DNA from: Gammaproteobacteria bacterium
GTDB taxonomy: Bacteria > Pseudomonadota > Gammaproteobacteria > Acidiferrobacterales > SZUA-150
Direction: 5' to 3'
DNA: 24,519 nt
NCBI GenBank assembly: GCA_029880755.1
Contig: JAOUNW010000010.1
Coordinates: 1 to 24,519, forward strand
Shown: positions 14,132-23,309 of the stretch, one piece after another
Layout: every line of letters begins with the position of its first letter
How positions within the stretch are numbered: the stretch's first letter is position 1
Program-made: the position numbers and the translations under genes
The notes under the pieces: generated by a model
What the model was told of the DNA's origin: nothing
Databases searched by the model: none
The model's input: only the letters and a program-made list of their open reading frames with translations

Positions 14132-15781
14132 ATGGAAAATCAAAGACTGATTTTATTTATTGCTTTGGCCGCGGTCATTATTATGATTTGGCAGGAGTGG
14201 CAGCTGGAGTATGGTCCCAAACAGGGGCCGGCTGCGGTAACAGAAACCACCGCTAAACAAAATTCCCAAACCGTCCCGGCGACGCCAGATGTTGTTTTGC
14301 CACAGCAAGGTGCCGGCGTGCCAGTCGCAGCGAAACAAGCCGAACTGCCTAGTGACTCCAGAATTACGGTTACGACAGACCTGATTGAAGTCGCCATTGA
14401 TAGTTACGGCGGCGATATACGATCGCTAAAATTACTTAAACACCCTGTGGCTGCTAACGAACCTGATTCACCATTCCCTTTATTAAGGGAGAGTGGTGAC
14501 GAATTGTTTATTGCTCAATCGGGTCTGATAGGAAAAGACGGCAGGTATCCATCCCACGATACCCGTTACTCAGTCACCAAAACCCTTTACCAGCTTCCAT
14601 CTGACCAAAATCAGGTGGAAGTAGCTCTTAATTGGAAATCGCCAGAGGGGGTTCGGTTTTCAAAAATCTTCACTTTTCATCGTGACAGCTATGTTATAGA
14701 TATTCGCTATGAAATAAACAATGCATCGCGATCTGTCCGCAAAGTTCATCAATATGGCCAGTTCCGACGAAACCATGCTGATAAAAGCATGGGGCTTACC
14801 GCTCTACCCACCTACGCCGGCGGGGCTATTTATACACCTGAAGAGCATTACGAAAAAATTACTTTTTCCGACATGACAGACCAACCACTCAAAAGGAATG
14901 TTAAAGGTGGTTGGGTAGCATTACTGCAACATTATTTCGTTGGTTCCTGGATGCCGGGGCCGGAAGATTTCAGCCAATTTTATGGTCGTAGAATAGACGG
15001 CGACCAATATGTAACGGGCTTCACCAGTATACTTCCGGTAGAGATCCGACCAGGGGAGCAGGGGCAATTAAGAACACGACTTTATGTTGGACCAAAAGAG
15101 CATAAGCGTCTTATCAAACTTTCAGAAGGAATGGATTTAACAGTAGATTTTGGCCTTCTCACTTTTATTTCCGCACCGCTTTATTGGTTGTTAACCACGA
15201 TCCATGATTGGGTCGGTAATTGGGGGTTGGCGATTATTTTTCTGACCCTGATTATTAAATTAGTATTTTTTCCTTTATCCGCTGCCAGCTACAAATCCAT
15301 GGCACATATGCGCCGCGTACAACCTAAGCTCCAGGCAATTAAGGAGCGTTATGGCGATGACAAACAGCGCTTTAATCAGGCGATGATGGAGATTTACAAA
15401 ACCGAGAAAATCAATCCACTGGGGGGTTGTTTACCCATATTGATTCAAATACCGGTTTTTATAGCTCTCTATTGGGTGTTACTGGAGACAGTTGAAATGC
15501 GCCATGCGCCATTTGTTTTATGGATAAGAGACTTGTCTTCGCCCGATCCCTATTTCATTTTGCCTCTCATAATGGGCGTATCCATGTATGCTCAGCATTG
15601 GTTGAATCCAGCACCACTTGATCCAATTCAGAAAAAAATCATGCAGTTTATGCCGGCCATGTTTACAGTATTTTTTCTGTTTTTCCCCGCAGGCCTGGTG
15701 TTGTACTGGGTTGTGAATAATATCCTGTCCATTGCCCAACAGTGGCAGATTACGCGTATGATAGAAGCGCAGGGCAGGTAA
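14132..15781 (+). CDS. yidC: Membrane protein insertase YidC
   Basis: An inner membrane insertase/chaperone that works alone or with SecYEG. The 549 aa product fits the gammaproteobacterial form. An N-terminal membrane segment (about residues 5-20) is followed by a low-complexity linker and a large periplasmic beta domain (roughly 60-340). The conserved five-helix core then starts at LLTFISAPLYWLLTTIHDWVG and includes KLVFFPLSAASYKSMAHMRRVQPK, NPLGGCLPILIQIPVFIALYWVL and FPAGLVLYWVVNNILSIAQQW. ATG 14132 follows yidD by 3 bp with no separate ribosome binding site, suggesting coupling. Confidence 0.97.
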   Translation: MENQRLILFIALAAVIIMIWQEWQLEYGPKQGPAAVTETTAKQNSQTVPATPDVVLPQQGAGVPVAAKQAELPSDSRITVTTDLIEVAIDSYGGDIRSLKLLKHPVAANEPDSPFPLLRESGDELFIAQSGLIGKDGRYPSHDTRYSVTKTLYQLPSDQNQVEVALNWKSPEGVRFSKIFTFHRDSYVIDIRYEINNASRSVRKVHQYGQFRRNHADKSMGLTALPTYAGGAIYTPEEHYEKITFSDMTDQPLKRNVKGGWVALLQHYFVGSWMPGPEDFSQFYGRRIDGDQYVTGFTSILPVEIRPGEQGQLRTRLYVGPKEHKRLIKLSEGMDLTVDFGLLTFISAPLYWLLTTIHDWVGNWGLAIIFLTLIIKLVFFPLSAASYKSMAHMRRVQPKLQAIKERYGDDKQRFNQAMMEIYKTEKINPLGGCLPILIQIPVFIALYWVLLETVEMRHAPFVLWIRDLSSPDPYFILPLIMGVSMYAQHWLNPAPLDPIQKKIMQFMPAMFTVFFLFFPAGLVLYWVVNNILSIAQQWQITRMIEAQGR

Positions 15782-15793
15782 TCAAGACTGGTC

Positions 15794-17146
15794 GTGTCCT
15801 CTAGCGATACTATTGTTGCGATCGCAACTCCCCCGGGGATTGGAGGTATCGGGGTGGTACGCGTGTCAGGGCCGCTGGTACCGCAGCTGGCGTGCGCGGT
15901 GCTGGGAAAACTTCCGAAACCACGTAACGCAATCTTTTCCGGATTTCGTGACCAACACCAGCAAACGATTGATGAAGGGATAGCACTGTATTTCCCTGAG
16001 CCCAACTCTTTTACCGGTGAACATGTCCTGGAGTTACAGGGCCATGGGGGGCCGGTGGTGTTGGATCGCCTGGTTCACACGTTAATTGCTTCTGGCGCTC
16101 GGCCGGCTCGGCCGGGGGAATTTTCTGAGCAGGCATTTCACAATGGAAAAATGGATCTTGCCCAGGCGGAGGCGGTGGCAGATCTTATCGAAAGTGGCTC
16201 AGAGGCTGCGGCGCGATCAGCCTTGCGTTCGCTCCAGGGGGAGTTTTCAACACGGATCCATGACATCGTGGAAAATTTGATAGGACTTCGAACTTATATT
16301 GAGGCGGCCATTGATTTCCCTGAGGAAGAAATTGATTTTCTACAGGACAAAAAAGCGATGTCCCGACTCATATCAATCGAGGAATCGGTAAGGGAACTCT
16401 TTAGCTCCACCAGGCAGGGCTGTCTTTTGCATGACGGCATGACCATCGTGTTGGCCGGCAAACCTAATGTTGGGAAATCAAGTTTGCTGAATGCATTGTC
16501 TCAACAGGACACGGCGATTGTCAGTGATATTCCGGGAACGACCCGGGATATTGTCAGAGAACAAATACAAATCGATGGTTTGCCAATTCACATTCTGGAT
16601 ACTGCAGGACTAAGAGAGCAGGGTGACACCATTGAAAGTGAAGGCATGCGCCGGGCATTGGCTGCCATGCAGAAGGCTGATCGGATACTATTGGTTTGCG
16701 ATGATGCGGCGCCGGTAGAGCCCATTGATCAGATTACATTGTCCATGAATCTGCCAGCATCATTAGCAATCACGGTAGTCAGAAATAAAATCGATTTAAC
16801 CGGACGTGATCCGGGCCTAACAAGAAAGGGTAATTTTTATGAGGTTGCATTGTCCGCCAAGACAGGATCTGGCATGGACGAACTGCGACAGCATTTGAAG
16901 CAGATGATGGGGTTTCAGCCAGTGGGAGAAGGGACCTTTATGGCTAGACGGCGACATCTCGCCGCTATCGAACGGGCACAGGCCCATATTGCCCTGGCAA
17001 GGGCACAGCTTGAGTCAACCAGCGCCGCTGAATTAATGGCAGAGGAATTGCGTCTGGCACAAAATGACCTTAATGAGATTACCGGAGAATTCAACGCGGA
17101 CCAGTTGCTAGGCGAAATCTTTTCTCATTTTTGTATCGGAAAATAG
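15794..17146 (+). CDS. mnmE: tRNA uridine-5-carboxymethylaminomethyl modification GTPase MnmE (TrmE)
   Basis: With MnmG this GTPase makes cmnm5U34 in wobble uridines of several tRNAs. The 450 aa product starts with the TIVAIATPPGIGGIGVVRVSG tetrahydrofolate-binding fold. Its G domain has GKPNVGKSSLLNAL (G1), DIPGTTRD (G2), DTAGLRE (G3), RNKIDL (G4) and SAKTG (G5). It ends with the signature FCIGK, whose Cys is conserved. The start is GTG at 15794, 12 bp after yidC. It ends 10 bp from the convergent transglutaminase gene, with no visible terminator between them. Confidence 0.97.
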   Translation: MSSSDTIVAIATPPGIGGIGVVRVSGPLVPQLACAVLGKLPKPRNAIFSGFRDQHQQTIDEGIALYFPEPNSFTGEHVLELQGHGGPVVLDRLVHTLIASGARPARPGEFSEQAFHNGKMDLAQAEAVADLIESGSEAAARSALRSLQGEFSTRIHDIVENLIGLRTYIEAAIDFPEEEIDFLQDKKAMSRLISIEESVRELFSSTRQGCLLHDGMTIVLAGKPNVGKSSLLNALSQQDTAIVSDIPGTTRDIVREQIQIDGLPIHILDTAGLREQGDTIESEGMRRALAAMQKADRILLVCDDAAPVEPIDQITLSMNLPASLAITVVRNKIDLTGRDPGLTRKGNFYEVALSAKTGSGMDELRQHLKQMMGFQPVGEGTFMARRRHLAAIERAQAHIALARAQLESTSAAELMAEELRLAQNDLNEITGEFNADQLLGEIFSHFCIGK

Positions 17147-17156
17147 CTGTTCAAGA

Positions 17157-19157
17157 TCAAGCCCCGACAATGGGATTTGGTTTAAAGCGTCGAGTCATTC
17201 GCTTGAATCGTTTTACAAATTGTCCGTTGCAGGAACTAGCGTAGCGTAACTCAATATAAAGATCAGCTACTTGGGCCGCCATCTGAGCCAGATCCGGGCG
17301 GGACTTACGCACCCGATTCATATAATTAAGCGGCCCTTCATTATGTCGTCGCCGCAAACCAACTCTCTCAAGTTTTTTGCAATACTGAAGATATAGCTTT
17401 TGTGTATTATCGACCCGCTGTTTGTTTCTGCTCATGACGGCAGTCAGCAGAGCAAAAAACAGTAGGGTACTGCCGGCAACTGCAACTAGCTGGTTCATCA
17501 CGGAAGACGTTAAAAACCCAAGCTCGTCCAGTAACTGTCGTTGCCGTTCCGCAGTGAAATCCAGTACCCAGCTGTACCAAAGCACGTTCCCGGCGTCCCA
17601 GTATCGTTGTATGTTGTCCAAAATGAAAATCGGCCACTTTGGCCGTAGTGCCTGATTCCTTTGTGAGGGGGTCAGCATGGAATAATCTAGCCCCTGAAGC
17701 TGAAACTGTTGAACAGCGTCCAGTCCATACTCAATGCGCTCAGGTGCAACCGCGGAAGTTGGATCTATCCGGGTCCAACCGCTTTGTGGCAACCATATTT
17801 CCGACCAGGCATGGGCATCCTGTTGGCGGACAATAAGATAATTTCCAGCCTCGTTAAATTCGCCCCCCTGATAGCCGACAATAATCCTGGCGGGAATGCC
17901 GGCAACACGCATAAGGGTGGTAAAGGCACTGGCAAAATGTTCACAAAAGCCTCGACGGGTGTCAAAAAGGAACTCATCTACAGGATCACCCCCTAACAAG
18001 GGAGGTTCCAGGGTGTAATAGAATTTTTGCTGGCGAAAATATCGCAGCGCGGAGTCAGCGATTTCTTGAGGGTTGTCTTGTGCATCACGTCGCCACGTAT
18101 CTACCAGTTTAGTTATACGGGTACTAATATAGCGAGGAAGCTGTAGAGAATTCTGTCGCGTTATAGCGGTGAGCGCTGGAGTGCGATAGTACGGAAACGA
18201 GCTGATTTTAAAAGAAACACGCTCCTGTATCAGTGCGGTTGTTTCCAGTGAATATCCTGGTTGATGGCGCACCCCCCCAGGAGCATCCCCAGGCAGGTCC
18301 AGCGCGAATACCCAGCGCTGCCAGGTAGGCTCCAGCATCAATTCATAACGCACCGGTGGGCCTGTGGGTGTAAACGTATCTATTACACCAACATTCTGTT
18401 GGTTGCGCTGCCACTGGCGCCCATCAGTATGGTTTAGCACAAGCCCTCGCCAGTAAAGCTGCTGTGCGGGAGGAACGGACCCATCAAATTTTACCCGAAA
18501 GGCAATCTGATCCGACTTTACCATGCGACTGATGGTGCCCAATCTGACCGTGTCAGAAAATCCACTAGTACCCGTTGACGAGCCGGGCAACATCCAGAAA
18601 CCCCCCTGCAGTCTTGGAAACAAAAGATACAAAACAATCATCAAAGGAATCGCTTTAAGAAAAATTCCCACGCTTAAACGTATTCGCGTTATCGCTCCCA
18701 TACCCGAGGGTAGCGCCATCCGGCTTAACGTGGCGATGCAGGCAATGACTGCAATAGTAAGATGGAGCGCGAGACCCAGAGATTGGGAAAAAAGCAAATT
18801 GCCGAGGATTAGTAAAAAAAGTAAGAGAGTTAGGAGAATATGGTCTCTCAGCGTTTTCAGTTCCAGAAACTTTAGACCAAACATTAACAGTAGCAGCGAT
18901 AGCCCGGCATCCCTGCCTAATACTGTTTGGTGTTGTCGCAGCACTAACACCAAAAACAAAGCGAGCAAGGTTAACAGCAGTGTACGTCCAGGTCGTTGCC
19001 AGCCCTGGCGCTCTATTAGGTAGCTCCAGCCAAGCAGCCCGAGAAAAGTCGGAAAAATCCATGGCGGCAGATAAAATGCATAAGGGGCGCTGGCCAGCAG
19101 GGTAGCAATAGTTAGCCAGTTAAAGGATCGTTTATCGGGTAAGGGATAGCGATTCAT
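17157..19157 (-). CDS. tgpA: TgpA-like membrane transglutaminase-domain protein (DUF3488/DUF4129)
   Basis: An inner-membrane protein with a periplasmic transglutaminase-like domain. The 666 aa product matches the Pseudomonas TgpA layout: about five or six N-terminal membrane spans (residues roughly 10-185), a periplasmic region, the transglutaminase core, then one more membrane span (about 550-575) and a C-terminal DUF4129-type segment. The catalytic triad is visible: Cys405 in RRGFCEHFASAF, His449 in QDAHAWSEIW and Asp465 in GWTRIDPTSA. The start ATG overlaps the stop of the DUF58 gene (ATGA), so it is the third gene of a coupled moxR-DUF58-tgpA operon. Pseudomonas tgpA has been reported as needed for viability; the substrate is unknown. 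Confidence 0.9.
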   Translation of the reverse strand: MNRYPLPDKRSFNWLTIATLLASAPYAFYLPPWIFPTFLGLLGWSYLIERQGWQRPGRTLLLTLLALFLVLVLRQHQTVLGRDAGLSLLLLMFGLKFLELKTLRDHILLTLLLFLLILGNLLFSQSLGLALHLTIAVIACIATLSRMALPSGMGAITRIRLSVGIFLKAIPLMIVLYLLFPRLQGGFWMLPGSSTGTSGFSDTVRLGTISRMVKSDQIAFRVKFDGSVPPAQQLYWRGLVLNHTDGRQWQRNQQNVGVIDTFTPTGPPVRYELMLEPTWQRWVFALDLPGDAPGGVRHQPGYSLETTALIQERVSFKISSFPYYRTPALTAITRQNSLQLPRYISTRITKLVDTWRRDAQDNPQEIADSALRYFRQQKFYYTLEPPLLGGDPVDEFLFDTRRGFCEHFASAFTTLMRVAGIPARIIVGYQGGEFNEAGNYLIVRQQDAHAWSEIWLPQSGWTRIDPTSAVAPERIEYGLDAVQQFQLQGLDYSMLTPSQRNQALRPKWPIFILDNIQRYWDAGNVLWYSWVLDFTAERQRQLLDELGFLTSSVMNQLVAVAGSTLLFFALLTAVMSRNKQRVDNTQKLYLQYCKKLERVGLRRRHNEGPLNYMNRVRKSRPDLAQMAAQVADLYIELRYASSCNGQFVKRFKRMTRRFKPNPIVGA

Positions 19158-20077
19158 GAGTGCCCTGGATATAACGCCAGAACTTTCAGACAGACATGTT
19201 GATGTTCGGGCCCCCTGGCAGGCTTTATTATGGTGTGGCCAGGCAATTTAAGACCGTAATGCTTGTATTGAGATTCCGCGTCCAGTACCCAGCGACACAA
19301 GATACTTAGTCTGGATTCAATATCCAGTTGCGGTAGCGCCTGCCAGTCCAGCCAAACGGTTTCATTGTTTGCTCCATTAAACTCCTTTGTATACATGCCC
19401 TGACCCCGGGCCGCCGTCTTCCAGCTGACATGTCGCGGAGAGTCACCTTTTTGAAAAGATCTGAGCCCATAAAAATCATCCTGCCCTTTATGATTTCCAC
19501 CGGTATCACCGGACTCAACAGTTGCATCCGGAGGATCGGGCGCTAAACTTGCCGGCGTGGGGTAAACAAGGTAACGCTGGTCCAGTTTAATTTTTCTTGA
19601 CCAGGAGTACAGAATGCCAAAGGGATAGATTGTTGACAAACAAAAAGTGGGTGACGGTACCCAGCCCCGGGAGTGTGTGGTAACAGGGATTTTTGCCAAC
19701 CGAAAATCATTTCCATGAACATCAAATCGCTCGATAACTTTTTTCTCATATTCCAGTTGCAGCCCATATCGGCTAGTTGCTTTTCGATTATGAATAATGA
19801 GAGCGAACCGAGCCGTTTGGCCGGCGAATACGGGAGACTGGGGGCCGGCCGTTATATGCAGGCCGGACAATGTATTATGTGTATAAACCATTGAGACAAT
19901 AGCTATGGAGGCCAACAAAAAGGTCAGACCGAATGCCAGGCCATTATTATAATTAATCGCAGCCAGCAAAAGCACAAATATCAGGGCGGTAAACATCAAA
20001 CCGAAGCGGTTGGGCAGCATATAGAGCTGCTTTCGGGTTAATACCACCTCATTACCCTGAAGCAGGCGCATCCTCAT
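19154..20077 (-). CDS. DUF58 family protein
   Basis: A 307 aa membrane-anchored protein. Two membrane spans fill residues about 25-70, and a long soluble region follows. The DUF58 signature is visible as DDFYGLRSFQKGDSPRHVSWKTAAR near residues 205-230, with the following KEFNG. DUF58 proteins regularly sit between MoxR ATPases and transglutaminase-domain proteins, and often carry a von Willebrand-like fold; the molecular role is not established. The start is ATG at 20077, overlapping the moxR stop (ATGA). The stop likewise overlaps the next start. Confidence 0.9.
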   Translation of the reverse strand: MRMRLLQGNEVVLTRKQLYMLPNRFGLMFTALIFVLLLAAINYNNGLAFGLTFLLASIAIVSMVYTHNTLSGLHITAGPQSPVFAGQTARFALIIHNRKATSRYGLQLEYEKKVIERFDVHGNDFRLAKIPVTTHSRGWVPSPTFCLSTIYPFGILYSWSRKIKLDQRYLVYPTPASLAPDPPDATVESGDTGGNHKGQDDFYGLRSFQKGDSPRHVSWKTAARGQGMYTKEFNGANNETVWLDWQALPQLDIESRLSILCRWVLDAESQYKHYGLKLPGHTIIKPARGPEHQHVCLKVLALYPGHS

Positions 20078-21021
20078 GGTATAGGGATGTCGTTAAGAAG
20101 TGTCTCGACTGATTCATGAATATTAGCGCTCGCTTCGGAGGAATTCTGAAGCCGGTGTGTCATGACCGCCGGTGCTACGGTCTGAATATCTTCCGGTAAT
20201 ACCATGGATCTTCCTTCCAAAAAAGCCCAGGCGCGCGCGCTGTTGAGTAATGCCAGGCCTGCTCGGGGCGAAAGTCCATTTACAAATTTTTCTGAGGTTC
20301 TGGAGGCCTCCAGAATATCCTGCACATAATCAAGCAAAGCATCGCTGCAATGAACAAGTCGAACCTTATTTTGAAGTATGCGCAATTGGTCCACTCCAAG
20401 ACCAGGACCCATGTCTTGTATTAACTCGCTACGGTCTTTGGTGCGCAATAACTGGCGTTCCGCGTCGCGATCCGGGTAGCCTAACGAGATGCGCATAAGA
20501 AACCGATCCAGCTGGGACTCGGGCAAAGGAAAGGTGCCTATGAGTTGTTGTGGATTTTGGGTAGCGATAACAAAAAAGGGTTCCGGCAACAAAAAAGTTT
20601 CACCATCACTGCTTATTTGTCGTTCTTCCATGGCCTCTAGCAGCGCGCTCTGGGTTTTTGGGGTCGCCCGGTTGATTTCATCGGCAAGAATGAGTTGGGA
20701 AAAAATCGGGCCAGGATGAAACTTGAATTGTTGATTGCCTGTCTGGAATATCGATACTCCGAGTATGTCCGCCGGCAGCAGATCGCTGGTAAATTGAATA
20801 CGATTAAACTCAAGACCCAGTGCCGCTGCCAGACTATGGGCCAGCGTTGTTTTGCCCATCCCCGGCAAATCCTCGATTAGCAGGTGCCCCTTGGCCAGCA
20901 AGCAAGCCAATGCCAACCGCATTTGGTGAGGTTTGCCAAGAATAACGCCATCAAGCTCATGCAGAATATCTTCAAATTTGGCGTGTTCCGGCGGGATGCC
21001 TGACTCTTTATGCAAGGACAT
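20074..21021 (-). CDS. MoxR family AAA+ ATPase
   Basis: A cytoplasmic AAA+ chaperone-like ATPase of the MoxR group, thought to help assemble or activate protein complexes. The 315 aa product contains Walker A in EDLPGMGKTTLAHSLAAALG (about residues 52-71), the downstream FTSDLLPADILG, Walker B LADEINRATPKTQSALLEAM, the sensor ATQNPQQLIGTFPLPESQLDRF, and a C-terminal helical lid with SPRAGLALLNSARAWAFLEG. It is the first gene of the moxR-DUF58-tgpA operon. ATG 21021 has no obvious Shine-Dalgarno sequence. A 105-bp gap separates it from the upstream DUF302 gene. Confidence 0.93.
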   Translation of the reverse strand: MSLHKESGIPPEHAKFEDILHELDGVILGKPHQMRLALACLLAKGHLLIEDLPGMGKTTLAHSLAAALGLEFNRIQFTSDLLPADILGVSIFQTGNQQFKFHPGPIFSQLILADEINRATPKTQSALLEAMEERQISSDGETFLLPEPFFVIATQNPQQLIGTFPLPESQLDRFLMRISLGYPDRDAERQLLRTKDRSELIQDMGPGLGVDQLRILQNKVRLVHCSDALLDYVQDILEASRTSEKFVNGLSPRAGLALLNSARAWAFLEGRSMVLPEDIQTVAPAVMTHRLQNSSEASANIHESVETLLNDIPIP

Positions 21022-21126
21022 AAGCCAATCTAGTCGGTTGTTAGTGGTAATTCACCTAGTCTGTTATTTAGAGGTTAGCCCAGAAACGCGCGATCGCTAC
21101 CATGGCGGCTATGGGTTTTTAACGGA

Positions 21127-21591
21127 TTAATCGGCAGCAGTCGTAGCAACTCTCTCAAGAATTCGGGAGGTATCGTGCGACCACTGTCTAAAATAGCGGC
21201 GTAATTCCCGCTTTCGAAAAAAAGAATCCAAATTAGTCATGTTGTTGGCCAGAATGAGCGTGTCTTCACCTTCGGCAAAAATTACTATTTTCAGGGGCAA
21301 ATAAGGCACCAGAGTTGGATATTTCAAAGATAATTTCTGGATTTCGTCGGCCTTGCCAAAAAAGACAATACGGTAAAGATCCGTCTGATAGCCGCTTTTG
21401 GTAAGGCCGACATCAACGCGCTGTACCCGTGAAATAGTATACCCCTGGGCCTGAATAGCGGCCTGTAATGCAACCATCGTTTCAGGGAACGGATTTTCTA
21501 CGCGAATCATCAACAGGTTTTGCGCGAAGCCTGTATTGAGCGAAGTCACGATCGATATCAGGCTTGCCAGGAGTATCAGCCTAAAACGCAT
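21127..21591 (-). CDS. Secreted DUF302 protein
   Basis: From ATG 21591 the product is 154 aa. It has a signal peptide (MRFRLILLASLISIV..., likely cleaved after GFA near residue 24) and a single DUF302 domain. Typical DUF302 features are the start of an alpha/beta fold at MIRVENPFPETMVALQAAI, a VDVGLTKSG segment, and PYLPLKIVIFAEG where many relatives have LPCR. So this copy lacks the Cys found in the neighbouring fusion. An alternative TTG start at 21612 would overlap the upstream stop (TTGA) with GAGG upstream. The function of DUF302 is unknown. It is the last gene of the dnaJ-like/cytochrome/DUF302 group. Confidence 0.8.
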   Translation of the reverse strand: MRFRLILLASLISIVTSLNTGFAQNLLMIRVENPFPETMVALQAAIQAQGYTISRVQRVDVGLTKSGYQTDLYRIVFFGKADEIQKLSLKYPTLVPYLPLKIVIFAEGEDTLILANNMTNLDSFFRKRELRRYFRQWSHDTSRILERVATTAAD

Positions 21592-21608
21592 AAAGGTTTT
21601 TTCGGGCC

Positions 21609-22691
21609 TCAAAGTATTGCTTCCTCTATGATATCGATGTAAGTATCGTGCATCTGATTACACATATCGTCGAGTTCGTTATTGTTAAACAGAGCAGACA
21701 TTCGTTTCGGGTTGACCGACATTACCAGCACTTTCCCCTTATGCTCGACAACAGTCACTCGGCAAGGCAGAAACAAACCGACGCGTGGATCGGTCTTGAG
21801 TGCCTCATATAAAAAATTGAAGCCGCAGCTATAGACGATAATCTGTTTTTTATTTCCGCTATTTTCAGGGACAAAACCTTGATCAAGTTGTTGTACTCTG
21901 ATTAATTTGAGATTATGGCCTATTACTGAATTCTTTAAGTTCTCCACCGTTTGATCCAGATCGTAAGATGATTCCCGAACAATGACCGGCGATTCCGATG
22001 CTAGCTTAATCTGATTTTCTTTGTGTTCTGATGTTGTTTCAAAAGTTCGTATAAAGGCAACGATATCCTTTATTTCCTTTTTTGTTAGGCCGCTTTCGGT
22101 AAATGAAGTCATAGGAGTACCCTGGCGCCCCTCAGTAAGGGTTTTTTCTATAAGCGTGTCGCGTGCCGCCTGCAAAAATCCCTTATTGTTCAGAGCGGGC
22201 GCCATAATGGGCAGGTCTCGGGTGCGTGAAAAAGTTACTCCAGTGCCCTGTCCTCCTTGCCCGTTTTTCCCATGGCAGTTGGCGCAATGTTTTTGGTAAA
22301 GCATTTGACCATTTTTCGTATTTCCTGAAACGGGATCGCTGGGGAAGGCTGCCGGCCGAATGCCGGTCCAGCTACGCATGTAATCTATGAGATAACCGAT
22401 ATTCTTGGTACCTAGAGACTCAAATGCGGGCATCACCCGACCAGGCCTGCCCAGACGTATAGTCTGGCTTAAATAATGATCGTCAACACTGTTTATAAAA
22501 GACGAGAGTGACAATGGTGTGCCAACCCCGCCCCTGCCTTCTGAGTCATGACAAACGAAACAATGTTGCTGATACAAGGACAGGCCTTTTTCAATATTCG
22601 TACCATTGTTCGCAAATACGCTCTGAGAACAAACACAACCCAGCAATAAAGAAACAACATTTATAGCCCAATTGATGTTGATGCGCCTCAT
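21609..22691 (-). CDS. Di-haem cytochrome c fused to a DUF302 domain
   Basis: An exported 360 aa protein. The N-terminal hydrophobic stretch (about residues 8-27) is a signal peptide; LLGC at 16-19 vaguely resembles a lipobox, but VFA-NN is a normal cleavage site. Two class I cytochrome c domains follow: CFVCH (C44, C47, H48) with axial Met87 in RVMPAF, and CANCH (C136, C139, H140) with axial Met194 in TPMTSF. Residues about 235-345 form a DUF302 domain with IIVYSCGFNFLYEAL and VGLFLPCRVTVVEHKGKV, retaining Cys289, Cys310 and Cys344. It is probably periplasmic electron transfer coupled to an unknown DUF302 activity. The gene overlaps the next DUF302 start if the TTG is used. Confidence 0.88.
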   Translation of the reverse strand: MRRININWAINVVSLLLGCVCSQSVFANNGTNIEKGLSLYQQHCFVCHDSEGRGGVGTPLSLSSFINSVDDHYLSQTIRLGRPGRVMPAFESLGTKNIGYLIDYMRSWTGIRPAAFPSDPVSGNTKNGQMLYQKHCANCHGKNGQGGQGTGVTFSRTRDLPIMAPALNNKGFLQAARDTLIEKTLTEGRQGTPMTSFTESGLTKKEIKDIVAFIRTFETTSEHKENQIKLASESPVIVRESSYDLDQTVENLKNSVIGHNLKLIRVQQLDQGFVPENSGNKKQIIVYSCGFNFLYEALKTDPRVGLFLPCRVTVVEHKGKVLVMSVNPKRMSALFNNNELDDMCNQMHDTYIDIIEEAIL

Positions 22692-22724
22692 AGCGATACC
22701 GGGTTTGCGCGACGCTGAAGCGAG

Positions 22725-23309
22725 TTATCGTGATTTAACACGCAGAATCGACATGGCATGATTAATAATTTGTAGCTGTTCATTATCTCCGCCGCGATCA
22801 GGATGATGTTGCATGACCAGTTTCCGATAGTGGTGCCTGATAGTCTCGTCGTCAACCGGGTCCGTCAGACCAAGCTCCGCCAGCGCCTGTTCTCGCTGGT
22901 CGTTGTTCTGCAGGCGAATCCAGAATGATGCCAGCATATTATCAACGTCCTCTGCGGTAGTAGATTCCATATTGGTAATATCCAGATAGTATTCTCTTAG
23001 GCTGTCATGTTCTGCAAGGCCTGCTATGCCCTGTCTATAGGGCCGCAATTTTATATTAAGAGGGCTTATTTCCAGGTAATAGGACTGTTTTTCCAGTAGT
23101 TTATCTTTTAGCCTGTAAAGCTGGTTAAAAAGCAGAAAATGTTCCTTAAACAATGTGTAGTGATCGGGAAAAACATAATTTGACCCCCCGGGTTCCAGGG
23201 TTTCTCTTAGCTGCATTAGCAGTTCGTATTCACTCAGGCCCTGTTTTTGACGGGCTAACGTGGAGAGCAAAAGTGACTCGGAATAGGGACAGCTGACTGG
23301 TCTTGGCAT
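22725..23309 (-). CDS. DnaJ-related protein with C-terminal J domain
   Basis: A 194 aa cytoplasmic protein. The N-terminal two thirds resemble the DnaJ-related family: SESLLLSTLARQKQGLSEYELLMQL, then PDHYTLFKEHFLLFNQLYRLKDKL and an ISPLNIKLRPY segment. A short J domain occupies residues about 145-190, with the HPD motif at 169-171 (MQHHPDRGGDNEQLQIINHAM), so it should be able to stimulate an Hsp70. It lies 33 bp upstream of the cytochrome-DUF302 gene on the same strand. ATG 23309 has no Shine-Dalgarno sequence, and TATACT lies 7 nt before it, raising the option of a leaderless message. Confidence 0.9.
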   Translation of the reverse strand: MPRPVSCPYSESLLLSTLARQKQGLSEYELLMQLRETLEPGGSNYVFPDHYTLFKEHFLLFNQLYRLKDKLLEKQSYYLEISPLNIKLRPYRQGIAGLAEHDSLREYYLDITNMESTTAEDVDNMLASFWIRLQNNDQREQALAELGLTDPVDDETIRHHYRKLVMQHHPDRGGDNEQLQIINHAMSILRVKSR

